64,000 bases of DNA from Candidatus Amulumruptor caecigallinarius (lineage in GTDB: Bacteria > Bacteroidota > Bacteroidia > Bacteroidales > Muribaculaceae). A program made the translations under genes and the position numbers. Below are positions 17,573-26,975 of the stretch, one piece after another (within the stretch, counting starts at the first letter, position 1; every line of letters begins with the position of its first letter). The notes under the pieces were generated by a model. It had not been told where the DNA came from. It ran no database searches and saw nothing but the letters and a program-made list of their open reading frames with translations. The stretch spans positions 23,671 to 87,670 of the forward strand of contig CALUMU010000010.1 of the NCBI GenBank assembly GCA_944321825.1. Direction: 5' to 3'.

Positions 17573-18170
17573 AATGAATCCCTGCCGTTGTGCGATATCC
17601 AGGGCCTCTGTCACCATAGAGCCTGTATCATGTGTCATGCTTTTCACATGATGTATTCTAAGGAGATTCTGTTTGACTGTGCTATCGGCTGGCAGTGTCG
17701 CAGTCGATAGAGATAATGTGATAGATTTGAGCATTGCAGTGTGAGTTTTTTGTTGATTTTCATGCTGCAAAGTTAGGGTCTGAGGGTGGGTTAGGAGGGG
17801 TCTTTGTAGATTAATGATTGGTTTTTTGATAAAATAATCTGACTTGTAATATGTTGATTTGTAGTGTGTTAATTGCTGTAGTGAAATTGAACTATCGGTT
17901 TTTGTGGTTTTTTGAGGCGTCGGAGTGGTTTTGCCTTGCTGGCAGTGGAAGATATGGGCTGCGATGGGAGCAAAATCCGTCATATACGATGGTCACGGCT
18001 TGCGCCGCCAGCCCTTGGCAGGGCTGTCTGGTAGGCGTTGGTTTAATAACGGGGCTTGCGCCCCGCCCTACTGTTTTTACGCACCCTCCGGGAGCTTTTG
18101 TGGAGCTGATTGGGCGGATGCACTTCCTGCAACGTACATGGGCGAGGGTGTTGCAGGACATCGGAACACT

Positions 18171-18195
18171 GTAGGGACGCACGGCCCGTGCGTCC
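18171..18195. repeat. REP-like GC-rich palindrome
   Basis: GGACGCACG-GCC-CGTGCGTCC preceded by GTA; a longer version occurs at 56449-56477. The remaining sequence from 18052 to 18267 is a GC-rich spacer with no gene seen. Confidence 0.6.
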
Positions 18196-18267
18196 GAAAC
18201 CGCAAACCGCCCCGAGCTGGATCTCACGACTTAGCACCCATCGCTTTGATCTGTCGGGTAATGGTTT

Positions 18268-18350
18268 GCGTAAATGCCTGAAAATTAATGTATGTGATGA
18301 TACGTCATGATTATAAAAAGTCCAATGAATCTCTGTCGTTTTGCAGATAC
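18268..18350 (-). repeat. Third, partial copy of the module overlapping the regulator's 3' end
   Basis: The bases GCGTAAATGCCTGAAAATTA (18268 onward) are identical to part of copy A, and the following ~60 bases match copy B (21857-21945). The match runs into the last codons of the intact regulator gene. This shows that copies A and B contain relics of a regulator's 3' end and downstream flank. Confidence 0.7.
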
Positions 18351-20083
18351 TTAAGAAAACGTTCGCCTTTGTTGTCCTCAAGTTCTTTCAGCTTGCCGCG
18401 CAGGCGTTTTTTCCGCGTGTATACCGGCTCTATCTTGTCGGCATCAATCAGCCGTGCTATGGCCGCAGATGACAGTCCAAACAGGTTGAACAGGAAAAGT
18501 TTGTAATCCTCTTCCTTGATGTTAGGAAGAGCTTTCCTCAAATCGGCCATAATGTTATCGAAACATTGGTTTGCTATATCTTCCAAAGCTTTAAGTTTTT
18601 CGGGCGAGCTGCCCATCTCTTTTGTCAGGTTGTCGAGCCAGGATGTGAGTTTGCCAGATGCGGCATCTTTAGAGGGATTCTCCCAAAGGATTCTGCACGC
18701 CTTGTCAATCATCTGGTAGTGTTTTGTGGCGTGGAAGGCTGCTATCTGCTTCTGTTGGCTAACAGCATCATTGATTTGGTTGATTTCATCGGTCAACTGG
18801 TCGATTGTAGTTTGTTTTTGTTCAACAGTTTCAGACAGAGATTCGCTCTTGCGCTGTTCCATGGCGCGAAGCTGTATGGTCTGGTGCAGCTTTTGCGCTA
18901 TTGCCTCGTTTTTAAGGTGTTCGTACCGTTGCTTGCGCCGTATGATAAAAATAATAGCTGTAGATGTGGATAAAAATAGTATGCTGCATCCTATCGTGAG
19001 CCACAGTATTGTTCGGGCTGTCCGGCTCTCTCTCTTTGCATTTTCTTTCTCCTGTTCATGATGTTGGAGTACGGATAATGTGGCACTTTGTTTAAACCTA
19101 TCATATATAAGTGCTTCATTCTGTCTGTGCATTGATTTTAATGCCTTAAACGCTGAGTCCCTATTTCCATTCCGTGTATAAATCTCATATTTAAGACCAT
19201 CAATGATATCCGAAGGGGCATCAGGAGTTGCATTTAGTTTGTGTAAAATGATAGCTGCACTATCGTTTTGACCAGTCAGAGCATAGCATAGTCCGAGAAA
19301 TGCCATATCTTCAGATGACGATACTGGAGAGGAGCATAAGTCGCGTAAATAAACTATGGATTCCTTTTCTTTATTGGAAGCTATGAGTGAACGCACCAAC
19401 ACACCCAGTATTTGTTTCTTTAACTCTTCGTCTGGTCGCTTTTTTAGCGAATCAAGTAATTGATAACTAACAGTTTGGCATTCTTGATTCATCCGATGGT
19501 TGTGATAAGCTTCTGCTAAGTCGTATAGAGACCAATCCATAAATGGCTGCCGGCCGGATTTTTGCATATAATCATATGCTTTCTTTGCATAATTAACTTC
19601 TTCTGCCGGATTAAATGTTTGCTGAAATACGACGCATATTTCACGACATATAATTGAAGCATAAAAATAATTGTTGGTTACTTCGGCAATATCTAATGCT
19701 TTAATGAGAGATTTTGTACTTGGGATAATGGAATCATTTCTCATTAAAATAACTCCATGGTACAGCATCGCCAACATCAGGTGGGTCTGTTCGTCAGGGT
19801 TATTACTGTAATAATTTACGGCAACATTTATCAGAGAGTCGTTTGAATCGTGGTATTGGTTTTTTATACGCGCTTGGGTGTAGAGCAGCGCGTATCGCGC
19901 CCGGTCTTTTTCGGTTCTCAGGCTTTCGCTGCGCAGGGTGTCGAGCATGGCGAGGGCGGAGTCGGGATGCTCCTCCATGACGCTCTCGGCATGGTCAAGC
20001 GTCGCGATGATGTCGCCGTCGGTCGATGTGCATGACACGCACAATGCCATAATGGCTATCAGTATGTAGATTATATGGTACAT
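18311..20083 (-). CDS. Membrane-anchored TPR regulator with C-terminal HTH
   Basis: A 590-residue protein. The N-terminus has a lipoprotein-like signal (MALCVSCTS, Cys ~17). Residues ~30-330 are helical TPR-like repeats expected in the periplasm, a single transmembrane helix lies near 355-378 (ILWLTIGCSILFLSTSTAII), followed by a coiled coil and a degenerate LuxR-like HTH (LFGLSSAAIARLIDADKIEP...RKKRLRGKLKEL). The layout suggests a sensor that passes an envelope signal to DNA. A paralogue by architecture is at 42615-44261. It precedes copy A and the RiPP operon, so it is the likely local regulator. A TATCTTTG box at 20121-20114 lies 31 bases upstream of its start. Confidence 0.8.
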   Translation of the reverse strand: MYHIIYILIAIMALCVSCTSTDGDIIATLDHAESVMEEHPDSALAMLDTLRSESLRTEKDRARYALLYTQARIKNQYHDSNDSLINVAVNYYSNNPDEQTHLMLAMLYHGVILMRNDSIIPSTKSLIKALDIAEVTNNYFYASIICREICVVFQQTFNPAEEVNYAKKAYDYMQKSGRQPFMDWSLYDLAEAYHNHRMNQECQTVSYQLLDSLKKRPDEELKKQILGVLVRSLIASNKEKESIVYLRDLCSSPVSSSEDMAFLGLCYALTGQNDSAAIILHKLNATPDAPSDIIDGLKYEIYTRNGNRDSAFKALKSMHRQNEALIYDRFKQSATLSVLQHHEQEKENAKRESRTARTILWLTIGCSILFLSTSTAIIFIIRRKQRYEHLKNEAIAQKLHQTIQLRAMEQRKSESLSETVEQKQTTIDQLTDEINQINDAVSQQKQIAAFHATKHYQMIDKACRILWENPSKDAASGKLTSWLDNLTKEMGSSPEKLKALEDIANQCFDNIMADLRKALPNIKEEDYKLFLFNLFGLSSAAIARLIDADKIEPVYTRKKRLRGKLKELEDNKGERFLKYLQNDRDSLDFL

Positions 20084-20113
20084 TCCTGTGACAGATTATA
20101 AAGATTTCGGCTG

Positions 20114-20121
20114 CAAAGATA
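20114..20121 (-). promoter_or_regulatory. -7 box of the TPR-HTH regulator gene
   Basis: TATCTTTG on the minus strand, 31 bases before the start codon at 20083; no clear -33 element. Confidence 0.45.
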
Positions 20122-20242
20122 CGAAAATATCCTGAAATATATGTGTATAAACATCTGCGCCGCTCCACCCTCGCTGGTTACGAGGACAGGAACGGCGTAG
20201 AAAACCTTAAGTCAAACGCGCTAATTACATGACTTCGGAGCG

Positions 20243-20581
20243 TCAAGAGATGCTGCTACGCTGCCGCTTTATTGCATACAGATAGAAAAATAATGAGAGA
20301 AGTATTGTGCCGATGGCTAAGATACAGCCTGATATTGCGATGCCTAACCGCATACCGGCAGTGTCTATTTCTTCGGTGAGTGCATCCATGCTCCTTGAAA
20401 TCATTATGATGCCGGTAGCCCAGGCGGCAACTGCCAATATAGACTGGCATATTATCAGGTTGCGGCGGAATTTTTTCTGTTCGAGGCTCTCGGCAGCTGC
20501 AATCAGAGGCCCCCATATATTGCCGAAAGGCAGCACAAGCCCTAAAAGACTTAGCAAAGCCATATTTTTTTCTGCTTTCAT
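20243..20581 (-). CDS. Small membrane protein, about three helices
   Basis: A 112-residue protein with hydrophobic segments at about 7-30, 44-62 and 80-103 (GIAISGCILAIGTILLSLFF) and a basic C-terminus. No family is recognised. It lies 74 bases after the 64-residue membrane protein gene on the same strand and belongs to the lipoprotein cassette at 20243-21426. An immunity or accessory role is possible but not shown. Confidence 0.65.
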   Translation of the reverse strand: MKAEKNMALLSLLGLVLPFGNIWGPLIAAAESLEQKKFRRNLIICQSILAVAAWATGIIMISRSMDALTEEIDTAGMRLGIAISGCILAIGTILLSLFFYLYAIKRQRSSIS

Positions 20582-20655
20582 TTGTGCTAAAATAAAGGAA
20601 GTATATATACTTGCTTGGTTGCGTTCATAATCAATAATTGTGATGAATGAGTTAC

Positions 20656-20850
20656 TTATGAAGCGGAGATTATATCGGCTATATGCTCATATGCTGCAGC
20701 TGCAAACAGTATCAGCAGCATAGTATTATGCTCCTTGTATAACTGTTTGTGGTCGTCCGACATGTCTGCGGTGTTCTTTTTCATAAGATCGTGTATGCAC
20801 ATGATTGTTCCGGCGACAAATGCGGCGGCAAGTATCCAGTGTCTAATCAT
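20656..20850 (-). CDS. 64-residue two-helix membrane protein, paralogue of 22942-23133
   Basis: Two hydrophobic segments flank a charged hydrophilic loop (DLMKKNTADMSDDHKQLYKE). It is almost identical to the 63-residue protein at 22942-23133; differences are few and mostly conservative, and the coding regions are clearly a recent duplication. It starts 12 bases after the lipoprotein gene and so is probably co-translated with it. Pairing of a secreted protein with a small membrane protein would suit toxin and immunity, as inference. Confidence 0.75.
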   Translation of the reverse strand: MIRHWILAAAFVAGTIMCIHDLMKKNTADMSDDHKQLYKEHNTMLLILFAAAAYEHIADIISAS

Positions 20851-20862
20851 ATTTATTATGCT

Positions 20863-21426
20863 TTATTCTGTCATGCAATCGATAAAGTCATATGCGAAAA
20901 GACCCCATCCGACAACAGGAACTGCACGTTTCAATAATGCTTTTGCAATTATTTTGGCTGCTGCTTTTTTGCCGGGACCTTCTATCAATGCTTTTATTCC
21001 CAAACCTTCTAATACACAGCCTCCAATCGTTGTACGTGAGGTGGGTGTTGTATTGAGCGTTCTGTCAATGTCTGCGATTGCTAACGCAACGAGAGCGATT
21101 CTGGGATCATCATTGTCAAAGTATTCACTCAGGTCAATGTCATTTAACTCGAGATAATCTTGTGATAGTGCTACAAAATCATTAATGGACTCTTCCAATG
21201 GTTCAGATAATTCTGAGTTTCGACTATCGGACTGGCTGAGTTGTTTGATTCGATATAACTCATTTATGTAAGATGCAGTACCAATAATAGGTGATTCAAC
21301 GTCGTTTGCTCGTTGAGTATTATTTGCTTTTGGAGCATCATCATTTTCCGAGTCGCATGACTGCAAAGTAAGAGCAGGAATTGACAAAGTTGCAAATAAC
21401 ATGAATGTTAGAAAAAACTTTTTCAT
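20863..21426 (-). CDS. Secreted lipoprotein with amphipathic glycine-rich C-terminus
   Basis: A 187-residue lipoprotein starting MKKFFLTF; the lipobox is LTLQSC (Cys ~23). I chose the Met at 21426 rather than one 16 codons upstream because it starts a clean signal peptide. After an Asn/Asp-rich linker the middle is acidic and helical, while the C-terminal 60 residues hold a cysteine (IGGCVLEG), a basic amphipathic stretch (GKKAAAKIIAKALLKRA) and a hydrophobic VPVVGWGLFAYDFIDC end. That end resembles membrane-active peptides or pore-forming helices. No family is recognised. It occupies the same place behind copy B that the RiPP precursor occupies behind copy A. Confidence 0.65.
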   Translation of the reverse strand: MKKFFLTFMLFATLSIPALTLQSCDSENDDAPKANNTQRANDVESPIIGTASYINELYRIKQLSQSDSRNSELSEPLEESINDFVALSQDYLELNDIDLSEYFDNDDPRIALVALAIADIDRTLNTTPTSRTTIGGCVLEGLGIKALIEGPGKKAAAKIIAKALLKRAVPVVGWGLFAYDFIDCMTE

Positions 21427-21587
21427 AATGAAAAATTGAATAAAAATATTGTGATGGATAATTGATATTGACAACTGTGACGCGTATTAGTTGCCGAGGG
21501 TTATATAATAAGGGTATACCGTATTATTCATTGGTTTATAGTTGTTTGCAATCTACATAAAGGCTTCCGTATGGCCGATGGGGAGAT

Positions 21588-21718
21588 GTCGGTATCTGTG
21601 GTTGCCTTTATGATTGTTGACATACCCTTTGGCAATACTGCATCCGTCAGTGCTGGGTGCTGGTAGGACAAAGGATAATTATTACATGAGAACTGTCGCA
21701 TATTGCTGTTGAGTTGTG
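21588..21718 (-). pseudogene. Decayed copy of the small secreted protein 16984-17367
   Basis: Plus-strand text GTCGGTATCTGTGGTTGCCT and GCATCCGTCAGTG align with parts of 16984-17367, but most of the gene is deleted and no long frame remains. The flanking sequence (21470-21545) also aligns with the spacer between that gene and the RiPP precursor (16905-16975), so the whole upstream block was once shared. Confidence 0.5.
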
Positions 21719-21719
21719 A

Positions 21720-22387
21720 TTACGGCTGCAAAGTTATGATGGGATAATGGATGAAACCTAAAATTTCGGGTATTTTCAGTGGACTTTTACTATTTGTAAG
21801 TGATTGATTGATAGCGGTGTATGTAAAAGTCCAATCAGATTTTTTGGACTTTTGTGTAAATGCCTGAGTATTAATGGACGCGATGATACGGCATGGTCAT
21901 AAAAGTCCAATGAATCTCTGCCGTTGTGCGATATTCAGGGCTTCTGTCACCACAGAATCTATGTCATGTGTCATAATTTTCACAAGATGGATTCTAAGGA
22001 GATTATGTTTGACCGGGCTATCGGCTGGCAGCGTAGCAGTCAATAGAGATAATGTGATAAATTTGAACATTGCAGTATGAATTTTTTGTTGATTTTCATG
22101 CTGCAAAGTTAGGGTATGAGGGTTGGTTAGGAGGGGTCTTTGTAGATTAATGATTGGTTTTTTGATAAAATAATTGTAGATGTAATATGTTGATTAACAG
22201 AAGTTTAATATTGACGATGTAATTGTACCGCAGGTTTTTGTGGTTTTTTGAGCTGTCGGAGTGGTTTTGCCTCGCTGGCAGTGGAAGATATGGGCTGCGA
22301 TGGGAGCAAAATCCGTCATATATTATGGTCAGGGCTTGCGCCGCCAGCCCTTTGCAGGGCTGTCTGGTAGGCGTTGGTTTAATAACG
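21720..22387 (-). repeat. Copy B of the 668-bp direct repeat
   Basis: This copy matches 17384-18051 along its length. It keeps the four AAAAGTCC/GGACTTTT boxes and TAACTTTG boxes, and keeps more of the regulator-tail relic (21857-21945) than copy A. A decayed short frame (22070-21897, MFKFITLSLLTATLP...) corresponds to the one in copy A but stops early. From 22388 to 22515 there are only GC-rich palindromes such as AGCCCTGCCAGGGCT and an AT run. Confidence 0.85.
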
Positions 22388-22515
22388 GAGCGCAAGCTCC
22401 GTCACAAGGGCGCACCACATGGAGTTAGCCCTGCCAGGGCTGGCGGCGCAAGCCCCGGCGGTTACGCGTCGGTTGTGGACACTTATATTTTATATATATA
22501 TCGGAACCGTGGCGG

Positions 22516-22917
22516 TTACTTGTTGCTCTTGACGAGACGGCCTGTGAAGAGGGTGACGACAAGTGCCGCAACCCATACGCCTGTCAGGGCGGTGGCAGCG
22601 GTCAGGTAGTCCATCGATCCGGTCATCGGGTTCATCAAGATAAATATCTCCGCAATCAGGAGCAGACATGACAGAGCACGGGTGGTGCGGGCATCGAGGA
22701 TGCGCTTGCCGTTGTAATCGTCGGTGGCGATGAAAGCCCGGCTCCAGAGGGTCAGGAACGCCCACACTCCCATGCAGCATACGCCCATTTCGCTCCAATG
22801 TCGCAGGTCGGGGAGGTCTGAGCCGGTCCAGTATATTACCAAGCATGCGGCGGCAAACAGGGCATTGATGACGTAGTTGCCGAGATAGGAGAATTTGTAA
22901 TGTTTAGTTGCGTTCAT
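22516..22917 (-). CDS. Four-helix membrane protein, paralogue of 12455-12874
   Basis: A 133-residue protein with about four transmembrane helices, about 80 percent identical by eye to the one at 12455-12874. It lies 24 bases after the 63-residue membrane protein gene, making a two-gene unit. Family and function are not recognised. Confidence 0.75.
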   Translation of the reverse strand: MNATKHYKFSYLGNYVINALFAAACLVIYWTGSDLPDLRHWSEMGVCCMGVWAFLTLWSRAFIATDDYNGKRILDARTTRALSCLLLIAEIFILMNPMTGSMDYLTAATALTGVWVAALVVTLFTGRLVKSNK

Positions 22918-22941
22918 ATTTAATTGTGATGAATGGGTTAC

Positions 22942-23133
22942 TTATGAAGCGGAGATTATATCGGCTATATGCTCATATGCCAAGGCTGCGAACAGTATCA
23001 GTATCATAGTATTATGCTCCTTGTATAACTGTTTGTGTTCGTCCGACATGTCTGCGGTGTTCTTTTTCATAAGATCGCGTATGCACATGATTGTTCCGGC
23101 GACAAATGCGGCGGCAAGTATCCAGTGTCTCAT
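22942..23133 (-). CDS. 63-residue two-helix membrane protein, paralogue of 20656-20850
   Basis: Starts MRHWILAAAFVAGTIMCIRD, then a charged loop and a second helix ending HIADIISAS. Near-identical to 20656-20850. It is the first gene of a unit with 22516-22917. A TACCTTTG box at 23203-23196 lies 63 bases upstream and is a plausible promoter. Confidence 0.75.
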   Translation of the reverse strand: MRHWILAAAFVAGTIMCIRDLMKKNTADMSDEHKQLYKEHNTMILILFAALAYEHIADIISAS

Positions 23134-23278
23134 AAAAAGTCTGAGGAATTAACGGTTTGTAGATAATGATGGTTGCTTAAGTAACAAATGCTCCGCAAAG
23201 GTATGAAATTTTTCGGAATTTATCACCGTTTGTCAGATTTATCAGACTTATTCGAATTTCTCCGCAGTCCGCAGCGCG

Positions 23279-23854
23279 TCAGCGGATGATTTTGACCTGG
23301 CCGTCGGCCGACAGCTTGATGATAGATGAGGCGCGGTGGGGTGCGGTGTCGTCGCGGCGGTGGTATGCCACATAGTCGGCTGCAGCGAGCAGGGCAGGGG
23401 TTATCTGGCTGAACAAGGCAGGGGAGGGGGCGCCGCTGATATTTGCCGAGGTGCTGACTATGGGGCGGCGCAGCATTCTGCACAGACGCGATGCGTAATC
23501 ATCGGCAGGGATGCGTATGCCCACGCTGCCGTCGGCTGCCAAAAGGTTGGGCGCGAGGTTGATGCCCCTGTCATAGATGACAGTCAAGGGGCTGACAGCC
23601 GCGTCGAGCAGCTCGTAAGCCACATCGGGGATGTCTGCCACATACCGCTCGAGCATGGCTATATCGCTTACAAGTGTGATCAGGGCCTTGCTGTCCTCGC
23701 GCTGCTTGAGGCGGTAGACCCGGGCAACTGCGTCGGGATTGGTGGCATCGCACCCGATGCCCCATATGGTGTCGGTGGGGTAGATGATGATGCCGCCTCG
23801 GCGCAGGGTGTCGACGGCTTGCCGGAGATCGTCGGTGAGTGGCAGGTGTGTCAT
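23279..23854 (-). CDS. L-threonylcarbamoyladenylate synthase (Sua5/YciO/YrdC family)
   Basis: A 191-residue enzyme that makes threonylcarbamoyl-AMP from threonine, bicarbonate and ATP for t6A modification of tRNAs reading ANN codons. The YrdC fold is recognisable: GGIIIYPTDTIWGIGCDA near the start, KQREDSKALITLV, and SVGIRIPADDYASRL and PIVSTSANISGAPSP later. The frame continues upstream, but the consensus promoter at 23872-23903 places transcription start near 23865, so the Met at 23854 (MTHLPLTDDL) is the start. It is the short YrdC-only form without the Sua5 C-terminal domain. Confidence 0.93.
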   Translation of the reverse strand: MTHLPLTDDLRQAVDTLRRGGIIIYPTDTIWGIGCDATNPDAVARVYRLKQREDSKALITLVSDIAMLERYVADIPDVAYELLDAAVSPLTVIYDRGINLAPNLLAADGSVGIRIPADDYASRLCRMLRRPIVSTSANISGAPSPALFSQITPALLAAADYVAYHRRDDTAPHRASSIIKLSADGQVKIIR

Positions 23855-23871
23855 GTCGCAGGATTTGACTC

Positions 23872-23903
23872 CAAAATTAGCCAAATCGACGCGGATATGC
23901 AAA
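23872..23903 (-). promoter_or_regulatory. Promoter of the threonylcarbamoyl-AMP synthase gene
   Basis: Minus strand TTTG (23903-23900), 20 bases, TAATTTTG (23879-23872): a perfect consensus. It decides the start codon of the gene. The rest of 23904-24189 holds a hairpin (ATGGCAG/CTGCCAT at about 23973-23997) and no gene. Confidence 0.75.
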
Positions 23904-24170
23904 TCACGCCGACAGGCAGCCGACGGGTGCGTAGGGGCTTGTGAATCCATGCGTGAGTAGTCATATATGGCAGAAATCCTACCAATCTGCCATATGTGTC
24001 AGTCATAGAGCTTGTCTGGTAAATGGGTGATAGTGGCTTCCTGTGCCTCCTCAACCTTTTTGGCACAGTGTTTGTTTGAATGATGTATGAAGTCCGGCTG
24101 CAAGCTCTCACCGCAGGCGGGACGAGTGACACTCAATCAGATTATCAATATTAAAAACAAAATAAAATTA

Positions 24171-24184
24171 CACACACACACACA
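24171..24184. repeat. CA dinucleotide repeat just before dnaK
   Basis: Seven CA units in the untranslated leader, ending about 5 bases before the dnaK ATG. No heat-shock operator or standard promoter was recognised upstream. Confidence 0.8.
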
Positions 24185-24189
24185 ACATT

Positions 24190-26109
<1,920 letters not shown>

Positions 26110-26133
26110 TATAAGTCATAAAAAATTTAATAT

Positions 26134-26169
26134 ATTGAGTGCGACATTTCAATGCCGCACTCAATTTTC
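26134..26169 (+). terminator. Terminator after dnaK
   Basis: 10-bp stem ATTGAGTGCG/CGCACTCAAT followed by TTTT. Confidence 0.7.
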
Positions 26170-26183
26170 AAAATTGTAGAAAT

Positions 26184-26360
26184 ATGGAAGCAAAAGACAA
26201 AGTGTTAGAAACGATGAAGGCAGCCGGCGAACCACTCAACGCTGGTAAAATCGCAGAACTCAGCGGTCTGGACCGCAAAGATGTTGACAAGGCAATGAAA
26301 GAGCTCAAGGCCGAAGGAGCAATCACATCTCCCGTCCGCTGCAAATGGACCGTGGCATGA
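26184..26360 (+). CDS. Small winged-helix-like DNA-binding protein
   Basis: A 58-residue protein that is a single HTH domain: [20 protein letters not shown], then [19 protein letters not shown] and a short C-terminal strand (PVRCKWTVA). I chose the Met at 26184; an earlier Met at 26139 would put the dnaK terminator inside the gene. Similar short HTH proteins are common in Bacteroidales, but their targets are unknown. It is followed by a strong terminator. Confidence 0.75.
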   Translation: MEAKDKVLETMKAAGEPLNAGKIAELSGLDRKDVDKAMKELKAEGAITSPVRCKWTVA

Positions 26361-26390
26361 CCCTCCATCCCGTATTCACACCCAAAAGCA

Positions 26391-26428
26391 AAAATAGCGC
26401 CCCACCATGTTGCGGCGCTATTTTTTTT
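26391..26428 (+). terminator. Strong Rho-independent terminator
   Basis: Perfect stem AAAATAGCGCC/GGCGCTATTTT and a run of eight T. Confidence 0.85.
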
Positions 26429-26460
26429 ACTACGGTTTTTTTGATATCTAACAGCGTTTT

Positions 26461-26625
26461 CGTATTTTCATAAAGTCTATAGCCGCACATCAACACATAG
26501 AGATTAAGGCCGGTGTTGCCATGTTAGTCAAGACCATTATCCTCAGCAAAGACATCGGCCGCTACGACAGCTGCCCCCACGGCTGCCTCTACTGCTACGC
26601 CACAAGCGTCAGCACAAGCATGTAA
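26461..26625 (+). pseudogene. C-terminal relic of a DUF1848 protein
   Basis: The frame reads ...LSKDIGRYDSCPHGCLYCYA... and then stops. The SKDIG-YxxCPHxCxYCYA signature marks the C-terminus of DUF1848 radical-SAM-like proteins, which are normally ~300 residues. Nothing recognisable of the rest remains upstream. A MITE starts about 10 bases downstream, which may be linked to the loss. Confidence 0.6.
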
Positions 26626-26635
26626 AACAATTATA

Positions 26636-26829
26636 GAACTGATTTAAATTTATTGCGAATTAACATTTCGCGGCTGGTTTCGAGGTGTTTTTGAGCTTTC
26701 TAAGGAGCGATGGGGTTCCATCGTGACCGATAAAAGCGAAGAAAACGGACGGAAACAGACCGAAAGGTTAACACAAAGGGTTGCATCAGTTCTGGATTTA
26801 ACATTTTGAAATAAGTTTAAATCAGTTCA
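26636..26829. mobile_element. MITE copy 1 (194 bp, terminal inverted repeats)
   Basis: The ends read GAACTGATTTAAA-TTTATT and AATAAGTTTAAATCAGTTC, inverted. The interior contains a hairpin CGATGGGGTTCCATCG. It matches 51793-51988 along its full length and carries no gene. Confidence 0.8.
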
Positions 26830-26896
26830 TAGGTTTTAAAGTTGGTCGTGATTTGCTAATTGGATTATTTGTATAAGTTTCATTTTTTGTTAAAAA

Positions 26897-26938
26897 TAAA
26901 AAATAAAAAATAAAAAATAAAAAATAAAAAATAAAAAA
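26897..26938. repeat. Heptamer tandem repeat in a promoter
   Basis: Six exact copies of TAAAAAA, with a partial copy on each side, lie directly before a TAAATTTG -7 box. Confidence 0.9.
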
Positions 26939-26946
26939 TAAATTTG
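26939..26946 (+). promoter_or_regulatory. -7 box of the YD-repeat-like secreted protein gene
   Basis: TAAATTTG matches the consensus. The nearest TTTG (26886-26889) is 49 bases upstream because the heptamer repeat lies between them, so the promoter looks out of register in this isolate. Confidence 0.5.
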
Positions 26947-26975
26947 TGTATTAACCTTTTTAAATTTATGCGCTA

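Larger units (their letters stand above)
17384..18051 (-). repeat. Copy A of a 668-bp direct repeat (promoter module)
   Basis: Nearly the same sequence occurs at 21720-22387 in the same orientation, 4.3 kb away. Read on the minus strand, it carries a TAACTTTG box (17775-17768), a decayed short secreted-protein frame starting at 17734 (MLKSITLSL...), a relic of the 3' end of a TPR-HTH regulator gene, four GGACTTTT/AAAAGTCC boxes and a final TAACTTTG promoter that drives 16984-17367. A frame of 199 codons crosses it, but it is broken in copy B and substitutions between the copies change many residues, so I do not call it a gene. Confidence 0.85.

Noticed and set aside
17384..17983. A 199-codon minus-strand frame across repeat copy A
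   Set aside because: In copy B the same frame is interrupted by a stop, and differences between the copies change many amino acids. It crosses a promoter and palindromic boxes. It is better read as regulatory DNA with gene relics.
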